A stretch of DNA of 49,864 nucleotides from an uncultured Lachnospiraceae bacterium (GTDB lineage: Bacteria; Bacillota; Clostridia; Lachnospirales; Lachnospiraceae). Made by a program: the position numbers and the translations under genes. The DNA lies in contig CAPQSW010000021.1 of assembly GCA_948688495.1 (NCBI GenBank), positions 1 through 49,864 on the forward strand, read 5' to 3'. The notes beneath the pieces were generated by a model. It did not search any database, was not told the origin of the DNA, and saw only the letters and a program-made list of their open reading frames with translations. Below are positions 1 to 8,064 of the stretch, piece by piece. Numbering within the stretch: position 1 is the stretch's first letter; every line of letters begins with the position of its first letter.

Positions 1-1
1 A

Positions 2-499
2 TATGAAGCAGAATTATTATCTCAAATCAATATAAACTGTAAGGAATTTCCGCCCTATGCGCCACTATCTGATTACAATGTGTTTCATATATTGGGAATC
101 AGTGCAAAGGAAGTTATTATGTGCCGTTTTTGGGCAGATTTATTAAATCCTGAAGGACAGCATGGATGCGGAATATCGTTTTTAAAATCTTTTATGCATG
201 ATGTATTATATGAATACTCCATGAGCGATATACTGCTTGCACGCACAGAGGTTGCAGCTGAATATGTGATAGATAATGATACGAAGAAAAATGCAATGAA
301 AAATTTTATGACGGAAATGCATCGACTTGTCCGGGATTAAATTACATCGTAAAAATTGCACAATACATGAACGAAGATGCTGTTACTCCCGCAGGCTGGT
401 GGGTTTCATGGTGTTATCCAAACGGGAAAATTCAAATTTGTAAAAAGCGCTGTGAAAAATTTTGAAGAACATCTTTTAAAACATTTGAAAAACCTTTAA
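2..499 (+). pseudogene. Decayed PD-(D/E)XK nuclease-superfamily gene (5' end outside window)
   Basis: The frame open from base 2 to the stop at 338-340 reads into a segment VFHILGISAKEVIMCRFWADLL followed by NPEGQHGCG, which resembles the N-terminus of the PDDEXK_4 family (N-terminal motif of the type FDILGxSrkE..HSxFLaWLLdPxgxHG). The catalytic middle that should follow (YxIDN, then RRIDI-like strands) is missing. After the stop, other frames carry plausible C-terminal pieces: NYIVKIAQYMNEDAV at about 342-390, and FVKSAVKNFEEHLLKHLKNL ending with TAA at 497-499. The parts lie in at least two frames, so I read this as one gene with an internal deletion and frameshifts. The start lies upstream of the window; a GTG at 80 is not convincing. 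Family assignment is from motif memory. Confidence 0.6.
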
Positions 500-742
500 T
501 ATTCTAAAAGCAGTATGTTTTTGGCTTTAAAATAATATTTGCTTCCGTATGCTCACCCTTCTGCTTTTTCTATATTTCTTTTCAACCCATTCCGAAACAT
601 TTAATGTAAATGTATATGCCCGGTCCGCTTTTAAAGTAGCCGAACTCGACCACTTTAAAAGCAGGTTTCTGCTATATCAGCCATGCAAATATAATCTTCA
701 AAGCTTTGTCATTATTCTTAACCCAAATCCACAGATATTCCT
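500..742. other. Intergenic spacer with an 11-bp inverted repeat
   Basis: No convincing gene. A perfect 11-bp inverted repeat (GCTTTTAAAGT at 627-637 and ACTTTAAAAGC at 652-662) lies downstream of the protease 3' part on the minus strand. It lacks a following U-run, so a terminator role is only possible, not shown. Confidence 0.5.
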
Positions 743-2062
743 CTACCCCGGCAAACTATCCCTCAGACAGAGCACACCCCAGCCCAATGCCGGATTGGGA
801 TACTCCTGCATAATCGGCAGATGCCTTGCTCCCCTGAGCAGATATGCTTTTACTTTCTCACCATACAGGTACGGATCATTCCCCTCCACAATTCCCCACT
901 GCATCAGAAGCGCTGCACTCCCTGTCACAAATGGCGTAGCCATGGAGGTCCCGCTGCGCACCGCATAACCACCGCCGGGTGCCGCGGAATTGATGGACAC
1001 ACCGGGTGCCGCCAGATCCGGTTTCACCTGGTTGGTCTGCCTGGTATAGCCACGCCCGGAAAACTCTGCAAGCTGGTTATACCTGGCGTCGTACGCTGCC
1101 ACAGAAATAACCTTCTCTGCCGTAGACGGAATGGTCAGCGTCGTCTCCTCCACCGGATTTAAAAACCCAGTTCCCCGGTTTAATACCGTCTGCCCCGGAA
1201 GCCACAAATCATAATTCCCCTGGACAATCCGTTTCGGGACCAGCACGATCCGCCACACACCGGAATCAATATAGGAAGACACAGGAAGAAAGTCAATATA
1301 AATTTCCTGATAGAGATTATAGGGACTTGGTTCCCCATAATAAAGCAAAATTTCCGTCTGCTCCAACGCAAAACGCTGGGGACCCTGTATCTGTTGGATA
1401 GGACCGATCTGCCTGCCCGAAGGATGCACTAACAAAATATCATAATCATCTACATAGGATTTCCAAACCTGCAGGCTCAATGTCGTCTCATAAGTCCCTA
1501 CCCCCATCTCAATGATGCGCTCCTGCCCCTCCGTCAAAATCCCGGAGGTATGTCCCCTTGCCGCTCCCTCGTTTCCAGTACCCACAGAAATAACGGTCTT
1601 CCAATAGTTGGACATATCATTGATATAACCTTCCAACAACGCTGTTCCACTGTGGGAGCCGTAATTATTGCCAAAACTCATATTGACTGCCATGGGCATT
1701 TGCAGAGCCAAAGCTTTATTTACCGCATAATCCAGTCCCCGCATAAGCTGTGTCGTCCTCGGAAATCCATTTGGCTGCGCTGTTCCCAGTTTCACCACTA
1801 CCAGCGGGCTTTCATATGCCACACCGCGGTTTACGCCATCGGAAGCACGCCCATTCCCTGCGGCAATCCCCGCCACATGCGTGCCATGACCGGAAGTATC
1901 ACGGCTGGGCACAAGCCGGAACATCTCCTGCTCATTCTCGGCAGTTAATGCTGCATTGATTTCCTCCTCGGTAAATTCCCTGTCCAGCGTTTCGTCATAC
2001 AAAGCAAGAATCCGGGTACTCCCATCTGGATTGCGAAAATCGGGATGACTGTAATCAATTCC
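743..2062 (-). CDS. 3' part of Csp-like subtilisin-family (S8) germination protease, interrupted
   Basis: This fragment holds the C-terminal three quarters of an S8 protease. It begins IDYSHPDFRNPDG directly at the element junction. The catalytic His lies in DTSGHGTHVAG and the catalytic Ser in GTSMATPFVTG. Between them are the substrate-groove strand (VNMSFG) and a long beta-rich insert (roughly the TEGQERIIE to PVEETTLTIP stretch), matching the jelly-roll insert that marks Csp proteases, which process the cortex hydrolase precursor pro-SleC in clostridial spores. The catalytic Asp is not here; it is encoded 6.1 kb away at the end of the 8065-8580 fragment. An in-frame stop lies just upstream of the junction, so as it stands only an internal start such as the ATG at 2002 could be used, and the product would lack the Asp. 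Together the two parts would make about 570 residues, the usual Csp length. Csp assignment is inference from architecture. Confidence 0.85.
   Translation of the reverse strand, partial: GIDYSHPDFRNPDGSTRILALYDETLDREFTEEEINAALTAENEQEMFRLVPSRDTSGHGTHVAGIAAGNGRASDGVNRGVAYESPLVVVKLGTAQPNGFPRTTQLMRGLDYAVNKALALQMPMAVNMSFGNNYGSHSGTALLEGYINDMSNYWKTVISVGTGNEGAARGHTSGILTEGQERIIEMGVGTYETTLSLQVWKSYVDDYDILLVHPSGRQIGPIQQIQGPQRFALEQTEILLYYGEPSPYNLYQEIYIDFLPVSSYIDSGVWRIVLVPKRIVQGNYDLWLPGQTVLNRGTGFLNPVEETTLTIPSTAEKVISVAAYDARYNQLAEFSGRGYTRQTNQVKPDLAAPGVSINSAAPGGGYAVRSGTSMATPFVTGSAALLMQWGIVEGNDPYLYGEKVKAYLLRGARHLPIMQEYPNPALGWGVLCLRDSLPG
2061..2062 (-). other. Putative recombination core (element/3' protease junction)
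   Basis: Minus-strand sequence across the junction is CATAAGAG-GG-AATTGATTAC. The GG here and the GG at 8189-8190 are the only pairing that joins the two halves as TCC GGA ATT GAT TAC (S-G-I-D-Y) in frame. Large serine recombinases exchange at a 2-bp core, which fits. The exact bases crossed over cannot be proved because both junctions lie in G-runs. Confidence 0.6.
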
Positions 2063-2070
2063 CTCTTATG

Positions 2071-3648
2071 TCAAACAGTTGCAATGTTTTCTTTTCTCTT
2101 TTTCCACTTAATTTCAATATTTTCCTCAGAAAAAACTACAATCCCTTCAATATAATGCTCTGTCATTTCAGACAACAGCGCCGCATCTTTTTCTTGGAAA
2201 AGGTTCTCAGACTTTGCCCTGCAAATCTGTTCATCCAGGGAACTGACCTGTTTCTGCAAATCCCCGATGACCTCCTCCTTCTGCTCCATCTGCGCATGAA
2301 GTGAATGGAACTCTGGCTCCTTTCCAAGAGAATATAATTGATAATTCTCATAATGTACCTGTTTTTGCCTGCCATATTCCAGTTGTGCCTGCCTCAAGTC
2401 ACGCAAAATACTTTCCCGCCTCATTTCCAAATTGTCCTTATGCCTTTGAAAGAGCTCTGCTGTTAGGTCATGTTTTTTCAGATATTCCTCCAGACGTAAC
2501 CATACTTGCTGTTCCACAGACATGACTCTAACCCTGCTGACACAATCCTTAAATCCGGTCACATACCGATTCGAACAGGTAAAGGATGGGGTTGCTCCCC
2601 CCTTTATCTGTAAATTGTGTTTACAACATCCGCACACTGTCCTTCCAATGAATGGATGCCGGCTGCCTGCCAATCTTTTTCTATGGCCCCTCCCCCTGTT
2701 CTTCTGTACCTCCTCAAAATCCTCTCTCGCAATAATAGGGGCATGATGGTTTCTTATTATTTTCCAGTCTGTCCTTGCCTTGCATACATTACGACCTCCC
2801 ACCTGCTCTTTCTCTGTCTTGCCATACACCACATCTCCGGCATACACTGGATTGCGCAAGATACTGCATACAGTGCTGCTGCTCCAGTAAAACCTGTCTC
2901 CTTTTGGTTTCCGCGAAGTCTTTTTCTTTCTTATCTTGAACTCCACCGGCGTAGGAATATTTTCCCCATTCAGCCTCCTGGCCGTCTGGGAAGAAGTCAC
3001 CCCCTGCAGGGCAAGGGAGAAAATTTCACGGACCACCACCGCCTCATCCTCGCAGATGACAAGCATATGCCTGTCATCCATGGCTTTCTCATAGCCAAAA
3101 GGCGCATTGGCGCTTATATACTTCCCGCTTTCCTTTCCTGCTGACAGTGACGTTTTTACTTTCTGTGACAGATCCTTACTGTACAAATCATAGAGAAGAT
3201 TCTTAAAATTAACATCCAAATCCGACATCCTATTCCGACAACTGGCACTGTCGTAATGATCGTTAATGGAAATGAAACGAATACCCAGAAAAGGAAATAT
3301 CTGCTCCAAATAAGAACCTACTTCCATATAATCCCTGCCAAACCGGGAAAAATCCTTTACAACCACACAGTCAATCTTTTCATTCCTGGCATCCTCCAAA
3401 AGACGCTGCACCCCCGGACGGTTGAAATTTGTCCCTGAAAATCCATCATCCTGATATTCTATAACCTGACATTTTGTAAAATGAGCAGCAATATAATCCC
3501 GTATCAACAGACGCTGCATAAAGATGCTGTTGCTCTCCTCCTGCATCTTTTTATCTGCTTTCGAAAGACGCATATAAATGGCAATGCGAATACTATGCGA
3601 CACATTCTTCCCTAGATCAGATCGCCTTAATCTTTCCATCGTTATCAT
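2071..3648 (-). CDS. Large serine recombinase C (site-specific, resolvase N-terminus)
   Basis: 525 residues. The resolvase-type catalytic domain starts at IAIYMRLSKAD, with the nucleophilic serine at residue 29. It continues with the GFSGTNFNRPGVQRLL and VVVKDFSRFGRDYMEVG motifs typical of large serine recombinases. Residues about 170-300 form the Recombinase domain, and a zinc ribbon follows (TVCGCCKHNLQIKG, then CSNRYVTGFKDC). The C-terminal third is a coiled coil (EMRRESILRDLRQAQLEYGRQ region). It is the last gene of the recombinase operon; its start overlaps the stop of recombinase B by four bases. No frameshift or missing catalytic residue is visible. It presumably acts with its two neighbours in integration or excision of the element; the division of labour is unknown. 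Confidence 0.95.
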   Translation of the reverse strand: MITMERLRRSDLGKNVSHSIRIAIYMRLSKADKKMQEESNSIFMQRLLIRDYIAAHFTKCQVIEYQDDGFSGTNFNRPGVQRLLEDARNEKIDCVVVKDFSRFGRDYMEVGSYLEQIFPFLGIRFISINDHYDSASCRNRMSDLDVNFKNLLYDLYSKDLSQKVKTSLSAGKESGKYISANAPFGYEKAMDDRHMLVICEDEAVVVREIFSLALQGVTSSQTARRLNGENIPTPVEFKIRKKKTSRKPKGDRFYWSSSTVCSILRNPVYAGDVVYGKTEKEQVGGRNVCKARTDWKIIRNHHAPIIAREDFEEVQKNRGRGHRKRLAGSRHPFIGRTVCGCCKHNLQIKGGATPSFTCSNRYVTGFKDCVSRVRVMSVEQQVWLRLEEYLKKHDLTAELFQRHKDNLEMRRESILRDLRQAQLEYGRQKQVHYENYQLYSLGKEPEFHSLHAQMEQKEEVIGDLQKQVSSLDEQICRAKSENLFQEKDAALLSEMTEHYIEGIVVFSEENIEIKWKKRKENIATV

Positions 3649-5333
3649 CCTCTTTCAGATATACTGGTTTCACATTGCGGTAATAAATCATTTCTACGGA
3701 ATGCAAACGTGATCTTCACCCGTTTCCCCTCATACACATCAATCCGATGAATCAGGGTATGTATGACATCTTTTGTCAGCCTCGTCTTTTCATCACATTT
3801 TATGAGGTTACACAGTAACCTGCCTATTTCTGCTGTCTCCCGCTCCATACTGCTTAACCTGTGCTGTAACTCCTCCTTCTTCTTTGCTATTTCATGAACG
3901 GACTTCTCGTTTTCTATTTTTAAATGGTAATATTCTTCCAGGGAGAGGCTGCTCTCATGGTATTTCAAATACAGCTCACTGCCCCTTATTTTTCCGCCCT
4001 CCTGCTGTTTTCCATATCGGACTATTTTCTGTATGATTTTTTGCTTTTGTTCCCCGGCCTGCCTTTCATACTCTTTTACCAGCCTGCCTGGATGTAACTC
4101 TGACAGGACAAATTCTTGATAAAGAGCTGTTTTTACCAATTTGTCCAGCCTGCTCATACTTATGCTTTTTACCGGACACTTCCATTCATCTATCCTTCGG
4201 GAAGACGGACAATGGTAACCATAATGACGAACCGTATCGCCTGTACTTAGCTTCTTTGCATTTGCTGCCCTTGCCATTTTCTTTTGGCAGACCCCGCAAA
4301 ACAACACACCGTCATAACTATCCTCCTCCGTTGGCAGCCTTTTAGAAATACTGTCTTTATTTTTGTATTTAACCGCCCCCTTTTCAATCATGGCAGCCGC
4401 CTGAAAGAACACATCCTCACTGACAAGCCGCTCGTGGGTTCCATGCCGAATGCAGTAACCTCCATTGTCCATCTCTTGCCGGCTTCTGATTTTATACTGC
4501 TCCCCATCGGTTGTTCCCTGTACCAGACAGCCCATATAGACCGGGTTTGTCAAAATCAGCTTTACCGTTCCAACGGTCCACTGTTCCAGAGCCTCCCCTT
4601 CCTGACGGTATGCGTGCCCTGTCTTTCTGTAGACACCTGGCGTGTGGATTCCCCTTTCATACAAATCTCTGGCAATTTTGCCCATACTTTTCCCAGATAT
4701 ATAACATCCATAAATATCCCTTACAATTCCTGACGTCTCAGGACAGACAACGAGGCATCTTCTCCCTTCTATCCATTCTGCCTGGTATCCGTAAGGCGGT
4801 ATTCCCCCGGTATAACTCCCCCGTTCCTGGCTGCAGCGCCTGCTGGATGTCACCTTTGCTGCAATATCGCTCGCATACATTTCATTCACAAGATTTTTTA
4901 GGTTAACCACTATTTCATCTGTATTGGATTTCATCTCAAACGTATCAATTCCATCTGTAAGGGCAATAAAACGGACGCCCATAAAGGGGAAAATCTTCTG
5001 GATATAATTTCCCGCCTCAATGTGATTCCTGCCAAAACGAGATAAATCCTTGACAATCACACAGTCGATGCGCTTCCCCCTCACGTCCTGCATCATACAC
5101 TCAAAACCTTCCCGCCTAAAATTTGTCCCGCTTCTGCCAATATCCGTATAACACCCGTATAGTTCCATCTCAGGATGCTCCTTTATATACTGCTTTGCGA
5201 TAGCAATCTGTGTGTCGATAGACTCATTCTTTCTCATTGTGCCCTCCACAGAAAGCCTTGCATAAATCCCCACATGAAAACTTCTGGAAGGAGGTATCTG
5301 TTTTGTTGTATTCCTTTTTGAAGTACGGGCCAT
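3645..5333 (-). CDS. Large serine recombinase B
   Basis: 562 residues. A basic leader precedes the catalytic domain; the active serine is residue 28 in VGIYARLSVEG. Conserved motifs are TDIGRSGTNFRREGF and CVIVKDLSRFGRNHIEAGNYIQ. The zinc-ribbon domain carries CGVCQKKMARAANAKK and a later Cys pair (HCPSSRRIDEWKC), then a coiled coil (KIIQKIVRYGKQQEGG onward). It starts one base after the stop of recombinase A and overlaps recombinase C by four bases, so the three are translationally coupled. It is clearly diverged from A and C, so this is a functional trio rather than a recent tandem duplication. Confidence 0.95.
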   Translation of the reverse strand: MARTSKRNTTKQIPPSRSFHVGIYARLSVEGTMRKNESIDTQIAIAKQYIKEHPEMELYGCYTDIGRSGTNFRREGFECMMQDVRGKRIDCVIVKDLSRFGRNHIEAGNYIQKIFPFMGVRFIALTDGIDTFEMKSNTDEIVVNLKNLVNEMYASDIAAKVTSSRRCSQERGSYTGGIPPYGYQAEWIEGRRCLVVCPETSGIVRDIYGCYISGKSMGKIARDLYERGIHTPGVYRKTGHAYRQEGEALEQWTVGTVKLILTNPVYMGCLVQGTTDGEQYKIRSRQEMDNGGYCIRHGTHERLVSEDVFFQAAAMIEKGAVKYKNKDSISKRLPTEEDSYDGVLFCGVCQKKMARAANAKKLSTGDTVRHYGYHCPSSRRIDEWKCPVKSISMSRLDKLVKTALYQEFVLSELHPGRLVKEYERQAGEQKQKIIQKIVRYGKQQEGGKIRGSELYLKYHESSLSLEEYYHLKIENEKSVHEIAKKKEELQHRLSSMERETAEIGRLLCNLIKCDEKTRLTKDVIHTLIHRIDVYEGKRVKITFAFRRNDLLPQCETSISERG

Positions 5334-5334
5334 G

Positions 5335-7005
5335 TTACGATACCTCTCTTTCCTTAACCATTACCGATGCGTTTTGCCCTTTGTTTGACGCATCATCTTC
5401 GGGCATCGACAGCCTTTCAAACATATTCCCTGCCCGAAGTTCCACAAACACCCGCTTATCCTCATACACAAGAATACGGCTGACTAAAGTCACGAGAATG
5501 TCCCGGTCCAGTTTTTTTATTTGCAAAGCGGATTTCATCTCTTCCAATTTTTTTTCCGCTTCCGCACCCGCTCTGCAAAGGTTCTTCATTGCTTCCTCCT
5601 GCCGCCGGATGGCTTCCTCTGCTGCCTGATACTGCATTTCATATATCTCCCGGAAATTCCGAAAATCCTCCTTTGTGATGATCCCCTGTTTCAAATCCTC
5701 ATACAGCCCAGTACGCAGGGAACTATACTTTCCCTGCTCCTTTCTGAGTTTTTGGATTTCCTTGTCAAACACTGCCATCTCATAAAACGGTACTTCCATG
5801 TTTTCTATCTGCTCCAACACATAATCCTTATCCAAGAACAGCGCCATTTGCTGCTGCAGACCTGCCAAAACAAGATGTTTCAGTTCTTCCTCCGGAATGC
5901 TGTGCCTTGTGCAGCCAAGTCCCTTATTTCTGGTAGGGCAGATAAAATATACCTTTTCGATTCCCTTGTAACGGTTTACCCGGCGGATCATCGGCTCCCC
6001 ACAATCCCCGCAATATAAAACTCCCGCAAATATATGGCATCCGGTTTTTCCGGCTGACGCTCTTGTATCTATTTCTAATAATCTCTGCACAAGCTCAAAA
6101 TCCTCTGCAGATACCACCGCTTCATGGGTATCCCTTACACGTACCCATTCCTCCCGGGGCTTTTTCACTGAGCGTTTGACTTTATGGCTTATCTTTTCAT
6201 TTTTTCCCTGCACCATCGTTCCTGTATACAGTTCATTGGCGAGAATACGTTTTACCGCCACTGCTGACCACTTTGTCTTTACATTGGTAATAAACCCGGT
6301 CGAAAACTTCACTCCCTGTGACTTTTTATATTCCATCGGTGAGAGGATTCCCATACCATCCAGTTTCTTTGCTATGGCGAGGTTACTGAATCCTGCAATT
6401 TTCCATGCAAATATTTTTTTTACTATTCCAGCCGCATACGTATCCACAAGCAGGTGGTTAATATTCTGTGGATCTTTACGGTAGCCATACACTGCGAATG
6501 CACCAATGAAATCCCCTTTTTCCCTCTTGATCTGCTGATGGCTCCTGACCTTTTTGGAAATATCACTGCAATACGCATCGTTGACAAAATTCTTGACCGG
6601 CAGCACCAATGTTTTCTCATTGAAATCCGCTGTCAGCGAATCGAAACCATCATTCAGCGCAATAAACCGCACAGAAAAAGCCGGGAAGGTCTTCTGAATT
6701 AACCGCCCGGCTTCAATATAATCTCGTCCAAATCTGGATAAATCCTTGACTATCACACAGTCAACATATAAAGCCTCTATGTCTTCCATCATCCGCTTGA
6801 AAGACGGCCTGTCAAAATTTGCCCCCGACCATCCGTCATCCACATAGAAGTCGTAAACCTCCATGTTGTCCTGCCTCCGAATATAGGAACGTATCAAATC
6901 CCTTTGGGAACGTATGCTGTTGCTTTCCGCAACACCGTCGTCGGAAACATCATCCCTGCTCAGACGAAGATACGCTGCCACGTTATAAAACTCTTTCTCT
7001 TTCAT
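5335..7005 (-). CDS. Large serine recombinase A
   Basis: 556 residues. AAYLRLSRDD places the nucleophilic serine at residue 16. VDDGWSGANFDRPSFKRMM and CVIVKDLSRFGRDYIEAG are the standard motifs. The Recombinase domain follows, then a zinc ribbon (GVLYCGDCGEPMIRR and YFICPTRNKGLGC) and a coiled coil (around 410-500). The start has a strong AGGAGG eight bases upstream. It is first of the three recombinases and lies 18 bases downstream of the DUF6870-like gene. All three paralogues keep the catalytic Ser/Arg motifs and both zinc-ribbon Cys pairs, so the machinery looks competent. Confidence 0.95.
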   Translation of the reverse strand: MKEKEFYNVAAYLRLSRDDVSDDGVAESNSIRSQRDLIRSYIRRQDNMEVYDFYVDDGWSGANFDRPSFKRMMEDIEALYVDCVIVKDLSRFGRDYIEAGRLIQKTFPAFSVRFIALNDGFDSLTADFNEKTLVLPVKNFVNDAYCSDISKKVRSHQQIKREKGDFIGAFAVYGYRKDPQNINHLLVDTYAAGIVKKIFAWKIAGFSNLAIAKKLDGMGILSPMEYKKSQGVKFSTGFITNVKTKWSAVAVKRILANELYTGTMVQGKNEKISHKVKRSVKKPREEWVRVRDTHEAVVSAEDFELVQRLLEIDTRASAGKTGCHIFAGVLYCGDCGEPMIRRVNRYKGIEKVYFICPTRNKGLGCTRHSIPEEELKHLVLAGLQQQMALFLDKDYVLEQIENMEVPFYEMAVFDKEIQKLRKEQGKYSSLRTGLYEDLKQGIITKEDFRNFREIYEMQYQAAEEAIRRQEEAMKNLCRAGAEAEKKLEEMKSALQIKKLDRDILVTLVSRILVYEDKRVFVELRAGNMFERLSMPEDDASNKGQNASVMVKEREVS

Positions 7006-7023
7006 GTGATATTCCTCCTGATT

Positions 7024-7290
7024 TTATATGATGGCAATTTGTTTTCTGACAAGTTGTATCATCCGATCATCTAATGTTTCCTGGACGCCCTCCACATATC
7101 CAACCTGCAGAATATATTCCCCTACATTCTGTGCAAAAGGATTCTTCATCTGCCCCAAAAAGGACTGTACCCTCTGGTTTTGGTCTTTTGAGGTATCTAT
7201 CACAATTTCGTCTGCGTCTGACAGTTCTTCCCGCCGTAGTTCCATGATTGGAATTTTCTGCAATTCTGACAACTGTTCCATCGTCACCAA
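7024..7290 (-). CDS. Small DUF6870-like mobile-element protein
   Basis: 88 residues, soluble, acidic N-terminal half. The segment RVQSFLGQMKNPFAQNVGEYILQVGYVEGVQETLDDRM resembles, from memory, the pattern of DUF6870 (…fl.qikNPY.fkvgd..V.v.f...g.tLed.l), a family often found beside recombinases in Firmicutes mobile elements; I am not certain of the number. GGGAG lies seven bases before a TTG start at 7290; an ATG at 7281 is the alternative. It heads the recombinase operon (18-base gap to recombinase A). A regulatory or accessory role in recombination is only a guess from position. Confidence 0.65.
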   Translation of the reverse strand: MVTMEQLSELQKIPIMELRREELSDADEIVIDTSKDQNQRVQSFLGQMKNPFAQNVGEYILQVGYVEGVQETLDDRMIQLVRKQIAII

Positions 7291-7368
7291 AACGCCACTC
7301 CCTTCTTCCTCTCCAAAACAATGTCCTTGACATCATCTTATTAGGGAGACTGCCTGTCTTATGACTCC

Positions 7369-7401
7369 AAAAACAGGGCCAAGACGTTGTAAAGCGCCCT
7401 G
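7369..7401 (-). terminator. Intrinsic terminator after the Cys/His-repeat gene
   Basis: Minus-strand hairpin CAGGGC (7401-7396) pairs with GCCCTG (7379-7374) and is followed by TTTTT (7373-7369). It separates the repeat-protein gene from the recombinase operon, so the two are probably expressed independently. Confidence 0.7.
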
Positions 7402-7441
7402 ACCCCGTAAATATCACATCAATATGTTTAGAAAATCCGCA

Positions 7442-8059
7442 TCAATAATTTTTTATTGCAGAGTGACCGTAATAATAAGTTCCATGATGCTTATGCTTCT
7501 TCGTCTTCGTGCAGTTCGGTACGGTACACTGGCTGTATACTCTCTTACCGTTGGAATGTCCATAATAGCATTGTCCATTGTGCTCGTGCTTCTTCGTCTT
7601 CGCGCAGCCTTTCACCGTACACTGGCTATACGTTACGCAAATACTGGAATGTCCATAATAATATGTTCCACTGTGTTTGTGTTTTTTGTTCTTTGTGCAG
7701 CCGGCCACCTTGCACTGACTGTAAGCTCTGTGACCATTGGAATGTCCACAATAATAAACTCCATTATGACTGTGAGTTCCTGTCTTCCTGCATTTACCTA
7801 CCTTGCATTGGCTATACGTTACACAAAAACCGGAATGCCCATCATAGTTCTTCCTGCCATGCCGATGCTCACCCATGTGGTTACAACCTGCTTTTCTACA
7901 GGGGGAATACTGTGTCTGTGTATTATTGCCAGTCGTATTCTGTGTAGTGCCATGGTGGCCTCCCCCATGTCCATGTGCCGACGCCGCTGCAGGATCCGCC
8001 AAAACAGCTATGGCAACTGCAAAAATTAAGATTGTCTGTTTGATTTTGTTCTTCACCAT
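7442..8059 (-). CDS. Secreted Cys/His-rich tandem-repeat protein (element cargo)
   Basis: 205 residues from the ATG at 8059, chosen because GGAGG lies ten bases upstream; longer starts lack one. Residues 1-28 are a Sec signal peptide ending around PAAASA. A short His/Gly-rich stretch (HGHGGGHHG) follows, then five imperfect repeats of about 28-30 residues with the pattern YSxCxVxxCxKxKKHxHxGxYYYGHS. Each repeat has a Cys pair and a His cluster spaced as a possible metal site. I recognise no named family. It lies alone behind its own promoter and terminator at the far end of the element, so it looks like the one non-recombinase cargo. Zinc or other metal binding, or a role in the spore coat or cell surface, is inference from composition only. 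Confidence 0.85.
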   Translation of the reverse strand: MVKNKIKQTILIFAVAIAVLADPAAASAHGHGGGHHGTTQNTTGNNTQTQYSPCRKAGCNHMGEHRHGRKNYDGHSGFCVTYSQCKVGKCRKTGTHSHNGVYYCGHSNGHRAYSQCKVAGCTKNKKHKHSGTYYYGHSSICVTYSQCTVKGCAKTKKHEHNGQCYYGHSNGKRVYSQCTVPNCTKTKKHKHHGTYYYGHSAIKNY

Positions 8060-8064
8060 ATAAA

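Noticed and set aside
627..662. Intrinsic terminator of the protease 3' part
   Set aside because: Good stem but no U-run on either side, so it is only noted as an inverted repeat.
7424..8029. Plus-strand ORFs opposite the Cys/His-repeat gene
   Set aside because: They have no signal or motif; the minus frame has promoter, ribosome site, signal peptide and ordered repeats.
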